DNA of 64,000 nucleotides, taken from positions 1,941,001 to 2,005,000 of the forward strand of contig NZ_CP058649.1 of assembly GCF_018141445.1 (NCBI RefSeq), given 5' to 3'. The notes beneath the pieces were generated by a model. It saw only the letters and a list, made by a program, of their open reading frames with translations, made no database searches and was not told where the DNA came from. Positions 27,035 to 35,695 of the stretch are shown piece by piece (the first letter of the stretch is position 1; each line of letters opens with the position of its first letter). The position numbers were made by a program, and so were the translations under genes. This stretch comes from Vallitalea pronyensis (GTDB taxonomy: Bacteria > Bacillota > Clostridia > Lachnospirales > Vallitaleaceae).

Positions 27035-27046
27035 TTTAGAAAATTT

Positions 27047-27064
27047 TAATCATAACCATGATTA
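27047..27064 (+). promoter_or_regulatory. Operator-like inverted repeat downstream of the promoter
   Basis: TAATCAT-AACC-ATGATTA, a perfect 7-bp inverted repeat starting about 12 bases after the -10 box, hence around the expected transcription start. It looks like a repressor site, or possibly a small hairpin in the leader. Confidence 0.4.
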
Positions 27065-27163
27065 GGAGACTAAAAAAACATCTTAACTGTAAATAATTAT
27101 TTGAGTATTTGACATGTAAGGAAAGGATTTCTGTATATAAGCAGAATCAAATGGAGGAAGATA

Positions 27164-29200
27164 ATGATGATTAATCAGCAGGGTGCATTTGTAATGGGAT
27201 CATATACGGTCCAAAGCATGCTCAAAGAATGTGATGTGAAAGAAAGAGCCATTGATGAGACTTTACAAAAGGTGACCAGTGTATGTGTGCATCAAAAAAC
27301 AGGTAACCGCTGTGTATTGGTGGAACAACTTAAGGATACACAGGATCATACCACCTATCATATTGAAATCTTAGGAGAAGAAATAGCATGGACAACGCCC
27401 ATCCAAACAAAGATACGTTATAATGTTCAGGAAAACACCCGATTTTGGACTGCATGGGCAGATGAACCTTATGTGAAAGAGCAAGAAGCCAAGGTGGATA
27501 CAGCTGCCATGGTCAATGGGGATAATGTAGAGGATACCGACGCTGTATCCAACTGGAATGATCCTCTTGTTGAAGTGCCATTCTTAAATCGTTTATTCTA
27601 TTATGGGGCACCTTATTATACACCAGAAGACCATCATATTGGTTATGTGCCCTTTCGAAAAGACATCTATTGTATATCCATGTGTTCGGTCATTGAAGCG
27701 GATCATGGTCTAAGCTTTATTAATGATGTGAACGACCGATGTTTAGATGAAACAATGGAAGTCAAAGCCTCTGGTGACATTATCTTTAGTAGAATTCATC
27801 ATCGTATTTGTTCCAGTAACTCCCTTGCATTCAACATGCATATTGTTAAGCATGAGAATTCTTGGCGTGGCGGTATGCGATGGGTGACTCAGCAATTTTC
27901 CGATTATTTTAACTCACCTGTTCAGCATGCGGGTGATATTGTTGGTTGCGGTGCTTATTCAAGCAATGAAAATAACTTGGATGTTGACAAGATGCAAAAA
28001 ATGGGATTCAAAGTTAATTGGAAAGCAAGTTTTGATTTCCCCTATTTAGGGATGTATATACCCGATGCAGAAAAGTGGATAGGTTTTAAGCAGCAAGAAA
28101 CAGGTGTGGATAATCTACAGAACTACTCAAAAAGTATGCAAGAAAACGGTTTCTACGTGTTAAACTATTTTAATGTCACCGAGTTTGGGCATCAAGTCCA
28201 ATACCCTTTCCAGGAAGTAAGCCCTGAAGAAATATGCTGGGATGACAGTTCAAAATACATCAGTCAGAACTTTAAAGAAGCGGTTCTTTACGCTCATAAA
28301 GAAGATGTACCCTTTGAGAAATCGGGTATAAAAGTAAAGCCTAATGCACCCATCTATACATGGCGAGACGCTATTGTCTTAGACCCTACAGATGAAAGTT
28401 ATCAGTCCTTCCTGCTTAAGCAGGCTAGGAAACATGTGGATTTATTGCCTGCATCGAGTGGTATTGCTATTGACCGTATGGATTGGTTAAGGCTTTATAA
28501 TTTCAATAAAGATGACGGTATGAGCTTTGTCAATGGCCAGAAAACAAGCAGTTTATACTTTGGCTGGCATCAAGTGATGGAAGGCTTGGCGGCTATTTTC
28601 CATGAAAAAGGTAAAGTCATCTATTGCAACAATCATTTAAAAAGGTTAGACCTTCTTAAAAATGCAGATGGTCTATTCGATGAATTCACTTATGCTGGAC
28701 CTTCTCTGAACACCACAGCTATATTAGGAGCCAACATGGCCGTTATTGGATGGGTCAGTGATAATCGTTATGCCCGTGAAAAAACAGATGACTTGATACA
28801 GCGCTTCTTATACATGGGTGTCCTGCCTGTTGCACCAATAGAGGGAAATGACCATTCCTTAAGACCTCATAAAGGTATTGAAGAAAAGTATATGGACTAC
28901 GCGCCTATGTTTGGGTTGATGGTACAGAAATCATGGGTATTCCAAGGAGACTATGGAAAAATCGTGACAGGCCATGGAAAAATGAACATGTTCAAGGTAG
29001 CCACAGGTTATGTGGTCATGATTATTCAAGGTAGTGAAGACATAGAAGTTGTTTTGAAAGATAGTTTTTATGATCCTGACATTGAAGCGATTATGCCAGG
29101 CGGTGTGAAAGGGCAGCTAAGCGTAGAAAAGGATGAGGAGTATTTTAGAGTGAAAACCAAAACGCAACGTGGTTGTGTGATGCTTCATATAAAAAAATAA
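27164..29200 (+). CDS. Unassigned TIM-barrel glycoside hydrolase-like protein
   Basis: 678 residues, no signal peptide. I do not recognise the family with certainty. About the first 230 residues look like a beta-sandwich (SRIHHRICSSNSLAFNMHIV closes it). The middle reads like a TIM barrel with aromatic and acidic strand ends: KVNWKASFDFPYLGMYIP, GFYVLNYFNVTEFG, SGIAIDRMDWLRLYNF and GLFDEFTYAGPS, with D and E at likely catalytic positions. The last 90 residues form a beta domain such as closes alpha-galactosidase- and amylase-type barrels. A sandwich-barrel-sandwich layout suggests a clan GH-D-like alpha-galactosidase relative, but this is inference. It has a GGAGGAAG site, its own promoter and operator, an adjacent AraC regulator and a strong terminator, so it is a monocistronic member of the galactan locus. 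Confidence 0.6.
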   Translation: MMINQQGAFVMGSYTVQSMLKECDVKERAIDETLQKVTSVCVHQKTGNRCVLVEQLKDTQDHTTYHIEILGEEIAWTTPIQTKIRYNVQENTRFWTAWADEPYVKEQEAKVDTAAMVNGDNVEDTDAVSNWNDPLVEVPFLNRLFYYGAPYYTPEDHHIGYVPFRKDIYCISMCSVIEADHGLSFINDVNDRCLDETMEVKASGDIIFSRIHHRICSSNSLAFNMHIVKHENSWRGGMRWVTQQFSDYFNSPVQHAGDIVGCGAYSSNENNLDVDKMQKMGFKVNWKASFDFPYLGMYIPDAEKWIGFKQQETGVDNLQNYSKSMQENGFYVLNYFNVTEFGHQVQYPFQEVSPEEICWDDSSKYISQNFKEAVLYAHKEDVPFEKSGIKVKPNAPIYTWRDAIVLDPTDESYQSFLLKQARKHVDLLPASSGIAIDRMDWLRLYNFNKDDGMSFVNGQKTSSLYFGWHQVMEGLAAIFHEKGKVIYCNNHLKRLDLLKNADGLFDEFTYAGPSLNTTAILGANMAVIGWVSDNRYAREKTDDLIQRFLYMGVLPVAPIEGNDHSLRPHKGIEEKYMDYAPMFGLMVQKSWVFQGDYGKIVTGHGKMNMFKVATGYVVMIIQGSEDIEVVLKDSFYDPDIEAIMPGGVKGQLSVEKDEEYFRVKTKTQRGCVMLHIKK

Positions 29201-29296
29201 TAATTGATTATGAATAGTATTCATTGAATATAAGACAATAACAATCAGTTATACCAAAGCATTGTATTTTTTATGTTCATCCATTCATAAAATAGA

Positions 29297-29340
29297 ACCA
29301 CCTACTCACTTTTTAAAAGAACAGTGAGTAGGTGGTTTTT
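29297..29340 (+). terminator. Strong intrinsic terminator
   Basis: Perfect 14-bp stem ACCACCTACTCACT / AGTGAGTAGGTGGT with a 12-base loop and a T run. It separates the hydrolase from the sugar-acid operon. The rest of 29201-29587 holds only the next promoter and operator. Confidence 0.9.
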
Positions 29341-29412
29341 GCATTTTGTGGAAGGTTCATACAATTTTAACGGTTTATGTGCACAATAATTGGTTTTTTT
29401 GCACAATAAATA

Positions 29413-29441
29413 TTGACAAAGCACCGTAAATGGTATAAGAT
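29413..29441 (+). promoter_or_regulatory. Promoter of the TTT transporter/sugar-acid operon
   Basis: TTGACA at 29413-29418 and TAAGAT at 29436-29441, 17-base spacer. The operator at 29445 begins four bases after the -10 box, so a bound repressor would cover the transcription start. Confidence 0.65.
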
Positions 29442-29444
29442 GTA

Positions 29445-29459
29445 ATTGGTAATACCAAT
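29445..29459 (+). promoter_or_regulatory. FadR/GntR-type operator at the transporter promoter
   Basis: ATTGGT-AAT-ACCAAT, a perfect inverted repeat containing TGGTnnnACCA, the spacing known for the FadR subgroup of GntR regulators. A close relative (ATTGGTATACCAAT) lies at the promoter of the second FadR-type gene at 40909, suggesting shared control. Confidence 0.65.
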
Positions 29460-29587
29460 ATATTGGGATGTAAAAACTTATTTTATGTGTCATGGTACAG
29501 ACAAAAATGAATATGGGTGTGTCACGGAGACAATAAGATTGTCTTCATGCATCATGACAAAGGAGCATGAAAGACTAGGAGGAGAAT

Positions 29588-30643
29588 ATGAAAAGAAAGC
29601 TTTTAATTGTATTGGTGATGGTAATGACAATGTTAGTATCTGCATGCAGTAGTCAACAAACGGATAGTACCAATAAAGACCGTGAAGAGATGAACGGTAA
29701 CACTGCATCAGATGAGGGTTCAACCAAAGAGAACGATGACGATAAAGGGTCACAAGCATTTACAATGACAAAAGATATAAAGATTGTGGTACCTTTTGCA
29801 GCAGGGGGCGTTACAGATATACCTGCACGTATTTTTGCCAAGTATATGGACAAGTACAGTGATGTGAAAGTGGAAGTCATTAATATAACAGGTGGTAAAG
29901 GTGGTTCAGCAGGTGCAAAAGAGGTACAAAAAGCCGACCCTGATGGTACCATGCTTGTCTCTCAACCTGTTGCGTTTCCGATGATGCATGCATTGGGCAT
30001 TCAAGATTTTACATATGAAGATTTCGAACCCGTTGGTCAATGGTTGAATTCAACCCTTGCTGTTGTGGTAAAAGCTGATTCAGCCTATGAAACAATGGAT
30101 GACTTAATTGCAGCAGCAAAAGCAGACCCAGGACAGATATCCATGGGTTCTGTTAATGGCACCTTACCCTTCTTCGCTATTCTTGAAATTGGAGCTCAAG
30201 GGGATGCTACGTTTAAAATGGCAGACTTAGCGCAAACTAATAAATCATCTGAATTATTGGGTGGCAGAGTAGATGGTTATGTGGATGCCATTGGGGCAGT
30301 AAGGCAATTCATCGACAGTGGTGAGTTCAGATGCCTTGGTGTGATAACCGATGTGGAAGTTGCAGGTTATGAAGATATTCCCACTTTTGCAGAATTAGGA
30401 TTTAAAGACTTTGGTTACTTAAAGCAAGTACAGGGTTTATGGGCACCAAAAGGTACACCAAAAGAAACAGTGGATTATATCAATGAATTAATGAAGTTAG
30501 CAGCAGAGGATGAAGAATGTCAGGCAGAATTTGCTAATCTTGCTTACAAAACATCCTATATGTCCGTAGACGACTATACGACATTCATGAAGGAAACGTA
30601 TGCCACATTCCAAGAAAAAGCAAAACTTGTAACAGGCAAGTAA
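29588..30643 (+). CDS. TctC/Bug-type solute-binding lipoprotein of a tripartite tricarboxylate transporter
   Basis: 351 residues. Lipoprotein signal peptide with lipobox V-S-A-C (lipidated C20), an Asp/Glu/Lys-rich linker to about residue 58, then the Bug fold with its signature start IVVPFAAGGVTDIPARIFAKYM and GGKGGSAGAKEV; FAELGFKDFGYLKQVQGLWAPKGTPKETV is the typical C-terminal lobe. Bug proteins bind carboxylated compounds such as citrate, aromatic acids and sugar acids, clamping the carboxylate. The site AGGAGGAG precedes ATG 29588. It heads the operon with TctB and TctA, so the cell imports an unphosphorylated organic acid by a secondary, ion-driven route. The downstream lactonase and pentose-phosphate epimerases point to a sugar acid or its lactone. 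Confidence 0.9.
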   Translation: MKRKLLIVLVMVMTMLVSACSSQQTDSTNKDREEMNGNTASDEGSTKENDDDKGSQAFTMTKDIKIVVPFAAGGVTDIPARIFAKYMDKYSDVKVEVINITGGKGGSAGAKEVQKADPDGTMLVSQPVAFPMMHALGIQDFTYEDFEPVGQWLNSTLAVVVKADSAYETMDDLIAAAKADPGQISMGSVNGTLPFFAILEIGAQGDATFKMADLAQTNKSSELLGGRVDGYVDAIGAVRQFIDSGEFRCLGVITDVEVAGYEDIPTFAELGFKDFGYLKQVQGLWAPKGTPKETVDYINELMKLAAEDEECQAEFANLAYKTSYMSVDDYTTFMKETYATFQEKAKLVTGK

Positions 30644-30789
30644 TGAATGGATTAATCATGAATGAATCATGACAGTATCGCTGGTTAGCAGGAAAAGAGG
30701 GTAATTTCATGGAAGCCCTAAGGCACGCTTATTAGTATAAAAGTATGAGATTACCGTCTTAGGTACTGTTTTGAATGAAAGGAGCTTAA

Positions 30790-31266
30790 ATGGGCGAAAT
30801 AATTTTTATGGGTATATTAGCAGTCATCAGCTTTATCATGTTAATCATGACGTATAACTTTCCAACCAGTATTATTGATCAATCAGGCGGGGCTGCACTT
30901 TTTCCAAGAATCGTTATTTTTTTACTCCTATTTTTTATGATCATTCGGGTTGTTGAGATCATAAGAAAAAAAGAATGGCACAAAAAATTTGCTTTCTTTG
31001 AAATGTTTAAGGGTATTCGCTTGGTATATTTGTTGTCAACGTTAGCATTTATATTATCCATTAAATATGTTGGCTACATCGTATCCACAAGTATCTATTT
31101 AATTGTCACCATTATTTACTTCTATAAAAAAGAGATGGGTGAAAAGCAGAGCAAAAAGAAATTGGCAGTAACAATCGTCCTGAACATCATGTTGGTCATT
31201 GGCGTTTACTACGTGTTTACAGACGTGCTTAATATTTTATTACCTGAAGGAATCATGAGGAGGTAG
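30790..31266 (+). CDS. TctB-family small membrane subunit
   Basis: 158 residues with four predicted transmembrane helices (starting at about 3-20, 35-52, 78-95 and 118-140) and the conserved luminal start FPTSIIDQSGGAALFPRIV, typical of the DUF1468/TctB family, the small integral subunit of tripartite tricarboxylate transporters. AAGGAG lies five bases upstream. It is separated from the Bug gene by a 146-base gap with no clear gene and from TctA by 2 bases. Confidence 0.9.
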   Translation: MGEIIFMGILAVISFIMLIMTYNFPTSIIDQSGGAALFPRIVIFLLLFFMIIRVVEIIRKKEWHKKFAFFEMFKGIRLVYLLSTLAFILSIKYVGYIVSTSIYLIVTIIYFYKKEMGEKQSKKKLAVTIVLNIMLVIGVYYVFTDVLNILLPEGIMRR

Positions 31267-31268
31267 GT

Positions 31269-32756
31269 ATGGACGTTATTATGAGTGTATTAACACCTGA
31301 GAATTTATTGCTTATATTAGCAGGTGTTATCATAGGAAATATTTTTGGGTGTATTCCCGGTTTGAATGCACCTATAGCTGTTGCACTGGTGCTTCCCATT
31401 ACATTTTCCATGGCAACTTTGCCAGCTATATGTTTGATTATGGGGCTATACATGGGTTCCGTTTCAGGAGGTTTAGTATCGGCCATACTTTTGAAAATAC
31501 CCGGTACAGCTGCTTCCGTGGCAACAACATTTGATGGTTATCCCATGGCTCAAAGTGGACGGGCTACAGAAGCCCTGTCTCATGGTGCTTTAGCATCTGT
31601 TTTTGGAGGTATATTTAGCAGTATTTGCTTATTATTATTGGCACCCTTCTTATCCAAGATGGCCATAGGGTTTGGCCCATGGGAGTATTTTGCAACAGCC
31701 ACTTTATCTTTAGTATTAGTCTGTGTCATGCTAAGAGGCAGAGTTCTTAAAGGATTTATTGCCGTGTGCATTGGATTATTGCTTAAAACCGTGGGGAGCA
31801 GTCCGGTGGATGGTGTTGCTACCCGTTATACCTTTGGCAATTATAATTTGGAGACTGGATTTAATTTAATTGTGGTCATTATTGGGGTTTTTGCTATACC
31901 GGAGATTATTTACTCTATAAAAAATATACATGAAAAAACCAAGCCTATGCCTGTGAAAAAGAGGCTGTTTTACCTACCAAAATTCAGTAGCATAAAAAAG
32001 AATGTGAATATCATGATTCGAGGTAGTATTTTAGGTACGTTCATCGGTATATTACCAGGTATGGGAGGGGGAGCAGCGTCATTAATTTCTTATGCCCAAG
32101 CAAAAAGAACCTCCAAGACCCCAGAAAAATTTGGTACAGGGTGTGAAGAAGGCATCTACTGTTGTGAAAGTGCGAATAACGCTACCACAGGTGGGGCTTT
32201 AATCCCCATGTTAGCACTGGGTGTCCCTGGTGATACAGTGACCGCAATTATCATGGGTGCCTTAGCCTTACAAGGTCTTACACCTGGACCCCTCTTTAGT
32301 ATGAACAATGAAGTCTTATTCAAAAGCATTATCTTTTCAGTGTTTATCGCTAATATTTTGATGTTTTTGTATCAGATAGTAACCATACGCTACATGGCAA
32401 AGATTACGGAAGTAAAGAAGAGTTACCTGTATCCATGGGTAACGGCATTCTGTATTACAGGTGTCATCAGCATTAACAATAACTTGTTTGATTTGCTGTA
32501 TTTAATCGTTTTCGGAATCATTGGTTATGTCCTGGATAAAAATGATTACCCCATTGCACCTTTTATCCTATCTTTTGTACTGGGTGGTATCATTGAGGAA
32601 AATTTAAGACGATCCATTATCAACCATAATACATTTATGGGTGCCATGCAAAATGTTGGTTTCGGAACGGTATTTGTTGTACTGGCAGTATTATTACCTT
32701 TATTTTATGCTATAAACTACATTAGAAGAGAGCGAAAATCGGTGCATAAAGCTTAG
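31269..32756 (+). CDS. TctA-family large membrane subunit
   Basis: 495 residues, about 11-12 transmembrane helices. The family signatures are visible near the N-terminus (NIFGCIPGLNAPIAVALVLPITF and GLYMGSVSGGLVSAILLKIPGTAASVATTFDGYPMA) and repeated in the second half (GILPGMGGGAASLISYAQAKR with MLALGVPGDTVTAIIMGALALQGLTPGP), reflecting the internal duplication of TctA. It forms the translocation channel with TctB and receives substrate from the Bug lipoprotein. AGGAGG overlaps the TctB stop region. All three subunits are complete. Confidence 0.93.
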   Translation: MDVIMSVLTPENLLLILAGVIIGNIFGCIPGLNAPIAVALVLPITFSMATLPAICLIMGLYMGSVSGGLVSAILLKIPGTAASVATTFDGYPMAQSGRATEALSHGALASVFGGIFSSICLLLLAPFLSKMAIGFGPWEYFATATLSLVLVCVMLRGRVLKGFIAVCIGLLLKTVGSSPVDGVATRYTFGNYNLETGFNLIVVIIGVFAIPEIIYSIKNIHEKTKPMPVKKRLFYLPKFSSIKKNVNIMIRGSILGTFIGILPGMGGGAASLISYAQAKRTSKTPEKFGTGCEEGIYCCESANNATTGGALIPMLALGVPGDTVTAIIMGALALQGLTPGPLFSMNNEVLFKSIIFSVFIANILMFLYQIVTIRYMAKITEVKKSYLYPWVTAFCITGVISINNNLFDLLYLIVFGIIGYVLDKNDYPIAPFILSFVLGGIIEENLRRSIINHNTFMGAMQNVGFGTVFVVLAVLLPLFYAINYIRRERKSVHKA

Positions 32757-32814
32757 TCACTTTATCAAGAGTTAATGGCGGTATACGATATATACACGGA
32801 GTTAGGAGTTAAGA

Positions 32815-33855
32815 ATGATGGGTATGACCAGTTATGAGATTGTGAAAAGAGCCATCACCTTCAATAACCCTGAAAGGGTAGCACTTAAGTATGCCAATGT
32901 GGGTGAAGGTGATGTTGTTAGGATTTATCTGCAAACCCCTAGAGCTTTGAGGAAAGACCCTGAGGAGCAGGTGGACATGAAGGTAAAAGTGGTGCCAACC
33001 CCAGGTGCTTATGACGAGTGGGGTGTGTTATGGGAAAATATGGAGGGGGATGGTTTGGGTCTGGGACAGCCTTTAAAAGGTCCTATTCATACTTGGGATG
33101 ATTACAAGACATATACCATGCCAGACCCTTATGCAATCGGTCGGTTTGATGGGCTTGAAGAGGTTCTTAGAGAAGCAGAGAAGGAGCAGAAATGGGTACA
33201 GCTTAATTCTCAATACCTTATCTTTGAAAGGTTGCATTTTCTAAGAGGATTTGAAAATACATTAATGGATATGTATACAGAGCGAGAGATGTTTGAGCTA
33301 TTATGCGATGATTTGCTCAATTATCAATTGGGTATTGTTAGACAAGCGGCTAAATTAGGTAAGGGAAGAATCCATGCCATTGATTTTTCAGATGACTGGG
33401 GTACCCAGAATGCATTGATGATTTCACCTGATCTATGGCGAGAAATCTTTAAACCCCGCTATAAAGTTTTGGTGGATGAAATGCACAAACATGGCATGTA
33501 TGTGGATTTTCACTCCTGTGGTCGAATTAACGACATACTGAATGATTTTGTGGAAATCGGCGTTGATATGTTAAATATTCATCAGCCGAACCTTATTGGA
33601 TTTGAAACCTTAGAAAAGTATGCTGGTAAAATTGCCTTTGACATATCCATTGATATCCAAAAAACGTTGCCAACAGGTGATAAAACCCTTATTGAAAAAG
33701 AAGTGATGGATATCATGCACCGGGTTGGGACAAAAAAAGGCGGCATTGTAGCAGCAGAATATAAGTTTCTAAAAGCAATTAATGTAACAGTGGAATCAGC
33801 GAAATATGGGTATGCATGTTTTGTGAAACATGGACAATATGAGTTGTCTCGTTAG
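32815..33855 (+). CDS. Uroporphyrinogen decarboxylase-family protein (UroD/MtaA-like)
   Basis: 346 residues, a TIM-barrel protein of the UroD/cobalamin methyltransferase superfamily. The segment MYVDFHSCGRINDILNDFVEIGVDMLNIHQPN (around 225-255) carries the HSCG motif seen in the zinc-dependent methyltransferase branch rather than in haem-pathway UroD. No corrinoid protein is nearby. Its position between an acid transporter and UlaG suggests a catabolic role. Because the operon lacks UlaD, the decarboxylase normally needed after UlaG, this protein is a candidate to fill that step, but this is speculative; many such family members in sugar operons have no known reaction. Confidence 0.7.
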   Translation: MMGMTSYEIVKRAITFNNPERVALKYANVGEGDVVRIYLQTPRALRKDPEEQVDMKVKVVPTPGAYDEWGVLWENMEGDGLGLGQPLKGPIHTWDDYKTYTMPDPYAIGRFDGLEEVLREAEKEQKWVQLNSQYLIFERLHFLRGFENTLMDMYTEREMFELLCDDLLNYQLGIVRQAAKLGKGRIHAIDFSDDWGTQNALMISPDLWREIFKPRYKVLVDEMHKHGMYVDFHSCGRINDILNDFVEIGVDMLNIHQPNLIGFETLEKYAGKIAFDISIDIQKTLPTGDKTLIEKEVMDIMHRVGTKKGGIVAAEYKFLKAINVTVESAKYGYACFVKHGQYELSR

Positions 33856-33904
33856 AAGATAAGATTATTTAAGATAAGATGAAAAGAGAAAGTGGGCATA
33901 GAAA

Positions 33905-34972
33905 ATGAGTAAAATCAGTGACATTACAAAAGAAAGTTGGATACTTAATACATTTCCAGAGTGGGGCACCTGGTTAAATGAAGAAATTGAAAACACCGTG
34001 GTTCAACCAGGTACTTTTTCCATGTGGTGGTTAGGTTGTACAGGCATATGGCTTAAAAGTGAAGGCAACGCTAATATCTGTATCGACCTTTGGGTTAAAG
34101 CAGGTAAACGATCACGGGTTAATACACCGGATTTTCCTCCCCATCATCAGCATCGACGCATGATTGGAGCCATTGCATTACAGCCGAATCTAAGAAATAT
34201 CCCTGTGGTCATAGACCCCTTTGAAATAAAAGAAATTGATGCCATATTAGCTACCCATGATCATTTGGATCATATCGACGAGAATGTGGCAGCAGCCATA
34301 TGTCAAAACACGGATAACCATGTGAAGTTTATTGGACCAAAGGCTTGTGTGGAACTCTGGAGAAGCTGGGGTGTGCCTGAAGAAAGGTTGGTAACACTTG
34401 TACCTGGGGATCGTTATAAGATTAAAGATATTGAAATTGTTGCACTGGATTCTTTTGATCGAACCGAATTAGTGACAGCACCTGAGGGTGTTACATTAAA
34501 AGGGAATATGCCTCTTGAAATGGATGAAAAAGCCTTAAATTATTTATTCCACACACCAGGTGGCAGTTTATATCACAGTGGCGATTCTCACTATTCTAAC
34601 TATTATGCAAAGCACGGTAATGATCACAAGATTGATGTTGCACTTGGCTCATTTGGGGAAAACCCAAGAGGGATGACCGATAAAATGACGGCAGAAGGTA
34701 TCCTGCGTATGGGAGAAAGTCTAAAGGCCAAGGTCATCATTCCATTTCATCATGACTTATGGACCAATTTTATGGCTGATCCAAAAGAAATTACCACGTT
34801 ATGGCATATGAAGAAAGACAGACTGAAATATGGTTTTAAACCTTATATATGGCAGGTTGGCGGTAAGTTTACATGGCCAGATAATAAAGATGATATGGAA
34901 TTTATGTTTGAAAGAGGTTTTGAGGATGCTTTCATAAGTGAACCGGACTTGCCCTTCAAATCCTTTTTATAA
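33905..34972 (+). CDS. ulaG: L-ascorbate-6-phosphate lactonase UlaG-like metallo-beta-lactamase-fold protein
   Basis: 355 residues, the normal UlaG length. Similarity to Escherichia coli UlaG as I remember it is extensive from the N-terminus ([20 protein letters not shown]) through [38 protein letters not shown] and [18 protein letters not shown] to the terminal DLPFKSFL. The metal motif is H118-D-H-L-D122-H123 ([10 protein letters not shown]). UlaG opens the lactone ring of L-ascorbate 6-phosphate to 3-keto-L-gulonate 6-phosphate. Here the neighbours include UlaF- and UlaE-like enzymes but no ascorbate phosphotransferase, so the substrate may be a different lactone or be phosphorylated by an enzyme encoded elsewhere. 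Confidence 0.9.
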   Translation: MSKISDITKESWILNTFPEWGTWLNEEIENTVVQPGTFSMWWLGCTGIWLKSEGNANICIDLWVKAGKRSRVNTPDFPPHHQHRRMIGAIALQPNLRNIPVVIDPFEIKEIDAILATHDHLDHIDENVAAAICQNTDNHVKFIGPKACVELWRSWGVPEERLVTLVPGDRYKIKDIEIVALDSFDRTELVTAPEGVTLKGNMPLEMDEKALNYLFHTPGGSLYHSGDSHYSNYYAKHGNDHKIDVALGSFGENPRGMTDKMTAEGILRMGESLKAKVIIPFHHDLWTNFMADPKEITTLWHMKKDRLKYGFKPYIWQVGGKFTWPDNKDDMEFMFERGFEDAFISEPDLPFKSFL

Positions 34973-34988
34973 GATTGGTGGTGATCAT

Positions 34989-35687
34989 ATGGATATGAAA
35001 GCTCTAAAACAGGACGTCTATGATAAAAATCTCGAATTAGTACGTAAACAGCTGGTTATCTATACATGGGGTAATGTAAGTGCTATTGATAGCGAAAAAA
35101 AACGGGTGGTGATTAAACCCAAAGGCATCGAATACGATGACCTAACAGCTGATGATATGTCCGTTGTGGACATGGAAGGTAATCTGATTGAAGGCCTCCT
35201 GCCATCCGTCGATTTGGATATTCATCTTGAAATCTACAAGCATTTTCCCACAATTGGCGGTATTGCCCACACCCACTCCACGTGGGCGACTGCCTGGAGT
35301 CAAGCAGGAAAAGGCATTCCCGTACTTGGAACCACACATGCGGATCACTTTTATGGGGAGATTCCTTGTACAAGACAGTTAACACCAGAGGAAGTGGCAG
35401 AGGACTATGAACGGCATCTTGGTCAATTGATTTGTAAGCTATTTGAAGATAGAAATCCCCTTGAAATGGGTGCAGTACTTGCAGCGGGTCATGGCCCTTT
35501 CACTTGGGGCAAAGATGCTGCCGCCGCCGTAGAGCACAGCGTCATTCTTGAAGAACTTGCAAAAATGGCTAAGTTGGGACTGGACATTAATGGTGGTCAA
35601 CCAGTCCTGCTGCCGAATCATATGATAACCAAGCATTATACAAGAAAATACGGTGCCAATGCATACTTTTATCAAGAAAAGAAGTAG
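34989..35687 (+). CDS. ulaF: L-ribulose-5-phosphate 4-epimerase (UlaF/AraD family)
   Basis: 232 residues, class II aldolase/epimerase fold. The zinc-binding histidines are in GIAHTHSTWATAW (about residue 95) and in LAAGHGPFTWG (about 170), with GTTHADHFYGEIPCTR between them, all typical of AraD, UlaF and SgbE. It converts L-ribulose 5-phosphate to D-xylulose 5-phosphate. ATG 34989 has GGTGGTG upstream; an in-frame ATG at 34938 lies inside the UlaG gene and is unlikely. It follows UlaG by 16 bases and feeds the transketolase pair downstream. No arabinose isomerase or ribulokinase is present, which favours a Ula-type rather than an arabinose role. Confidence 0.9.
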   Translation: MDMKALKQDVYDKNLELVRKQLVIYTWGNVSAIDSEKKRVVIKPKGIEYDDLTADDMSVVDMEGNLIEGLLPSVDLDIHLEIYKHFPTIGGIAHTHSTWATAWSQAGKGIPVLGTTHADHFYGEIPCTRQLTPEEVAEDYERHLGQLICKLFEDRNPLEMGAVLAAGHGPFTWGKDAAAAVEHSVILEELAKMAKLGLDINGGQPVLLPNHMITKHYTRKYGANAYFYQEKK

Positions 35688-35695
35688 GTGAGTAA

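Noticed and set aside
27164..29200. Assignment to a definite GH family such as GH36 or GH97
   Set aside because: The barrel-like layout is suggestive, but no family-specific catalytic motif could be matched by eye.
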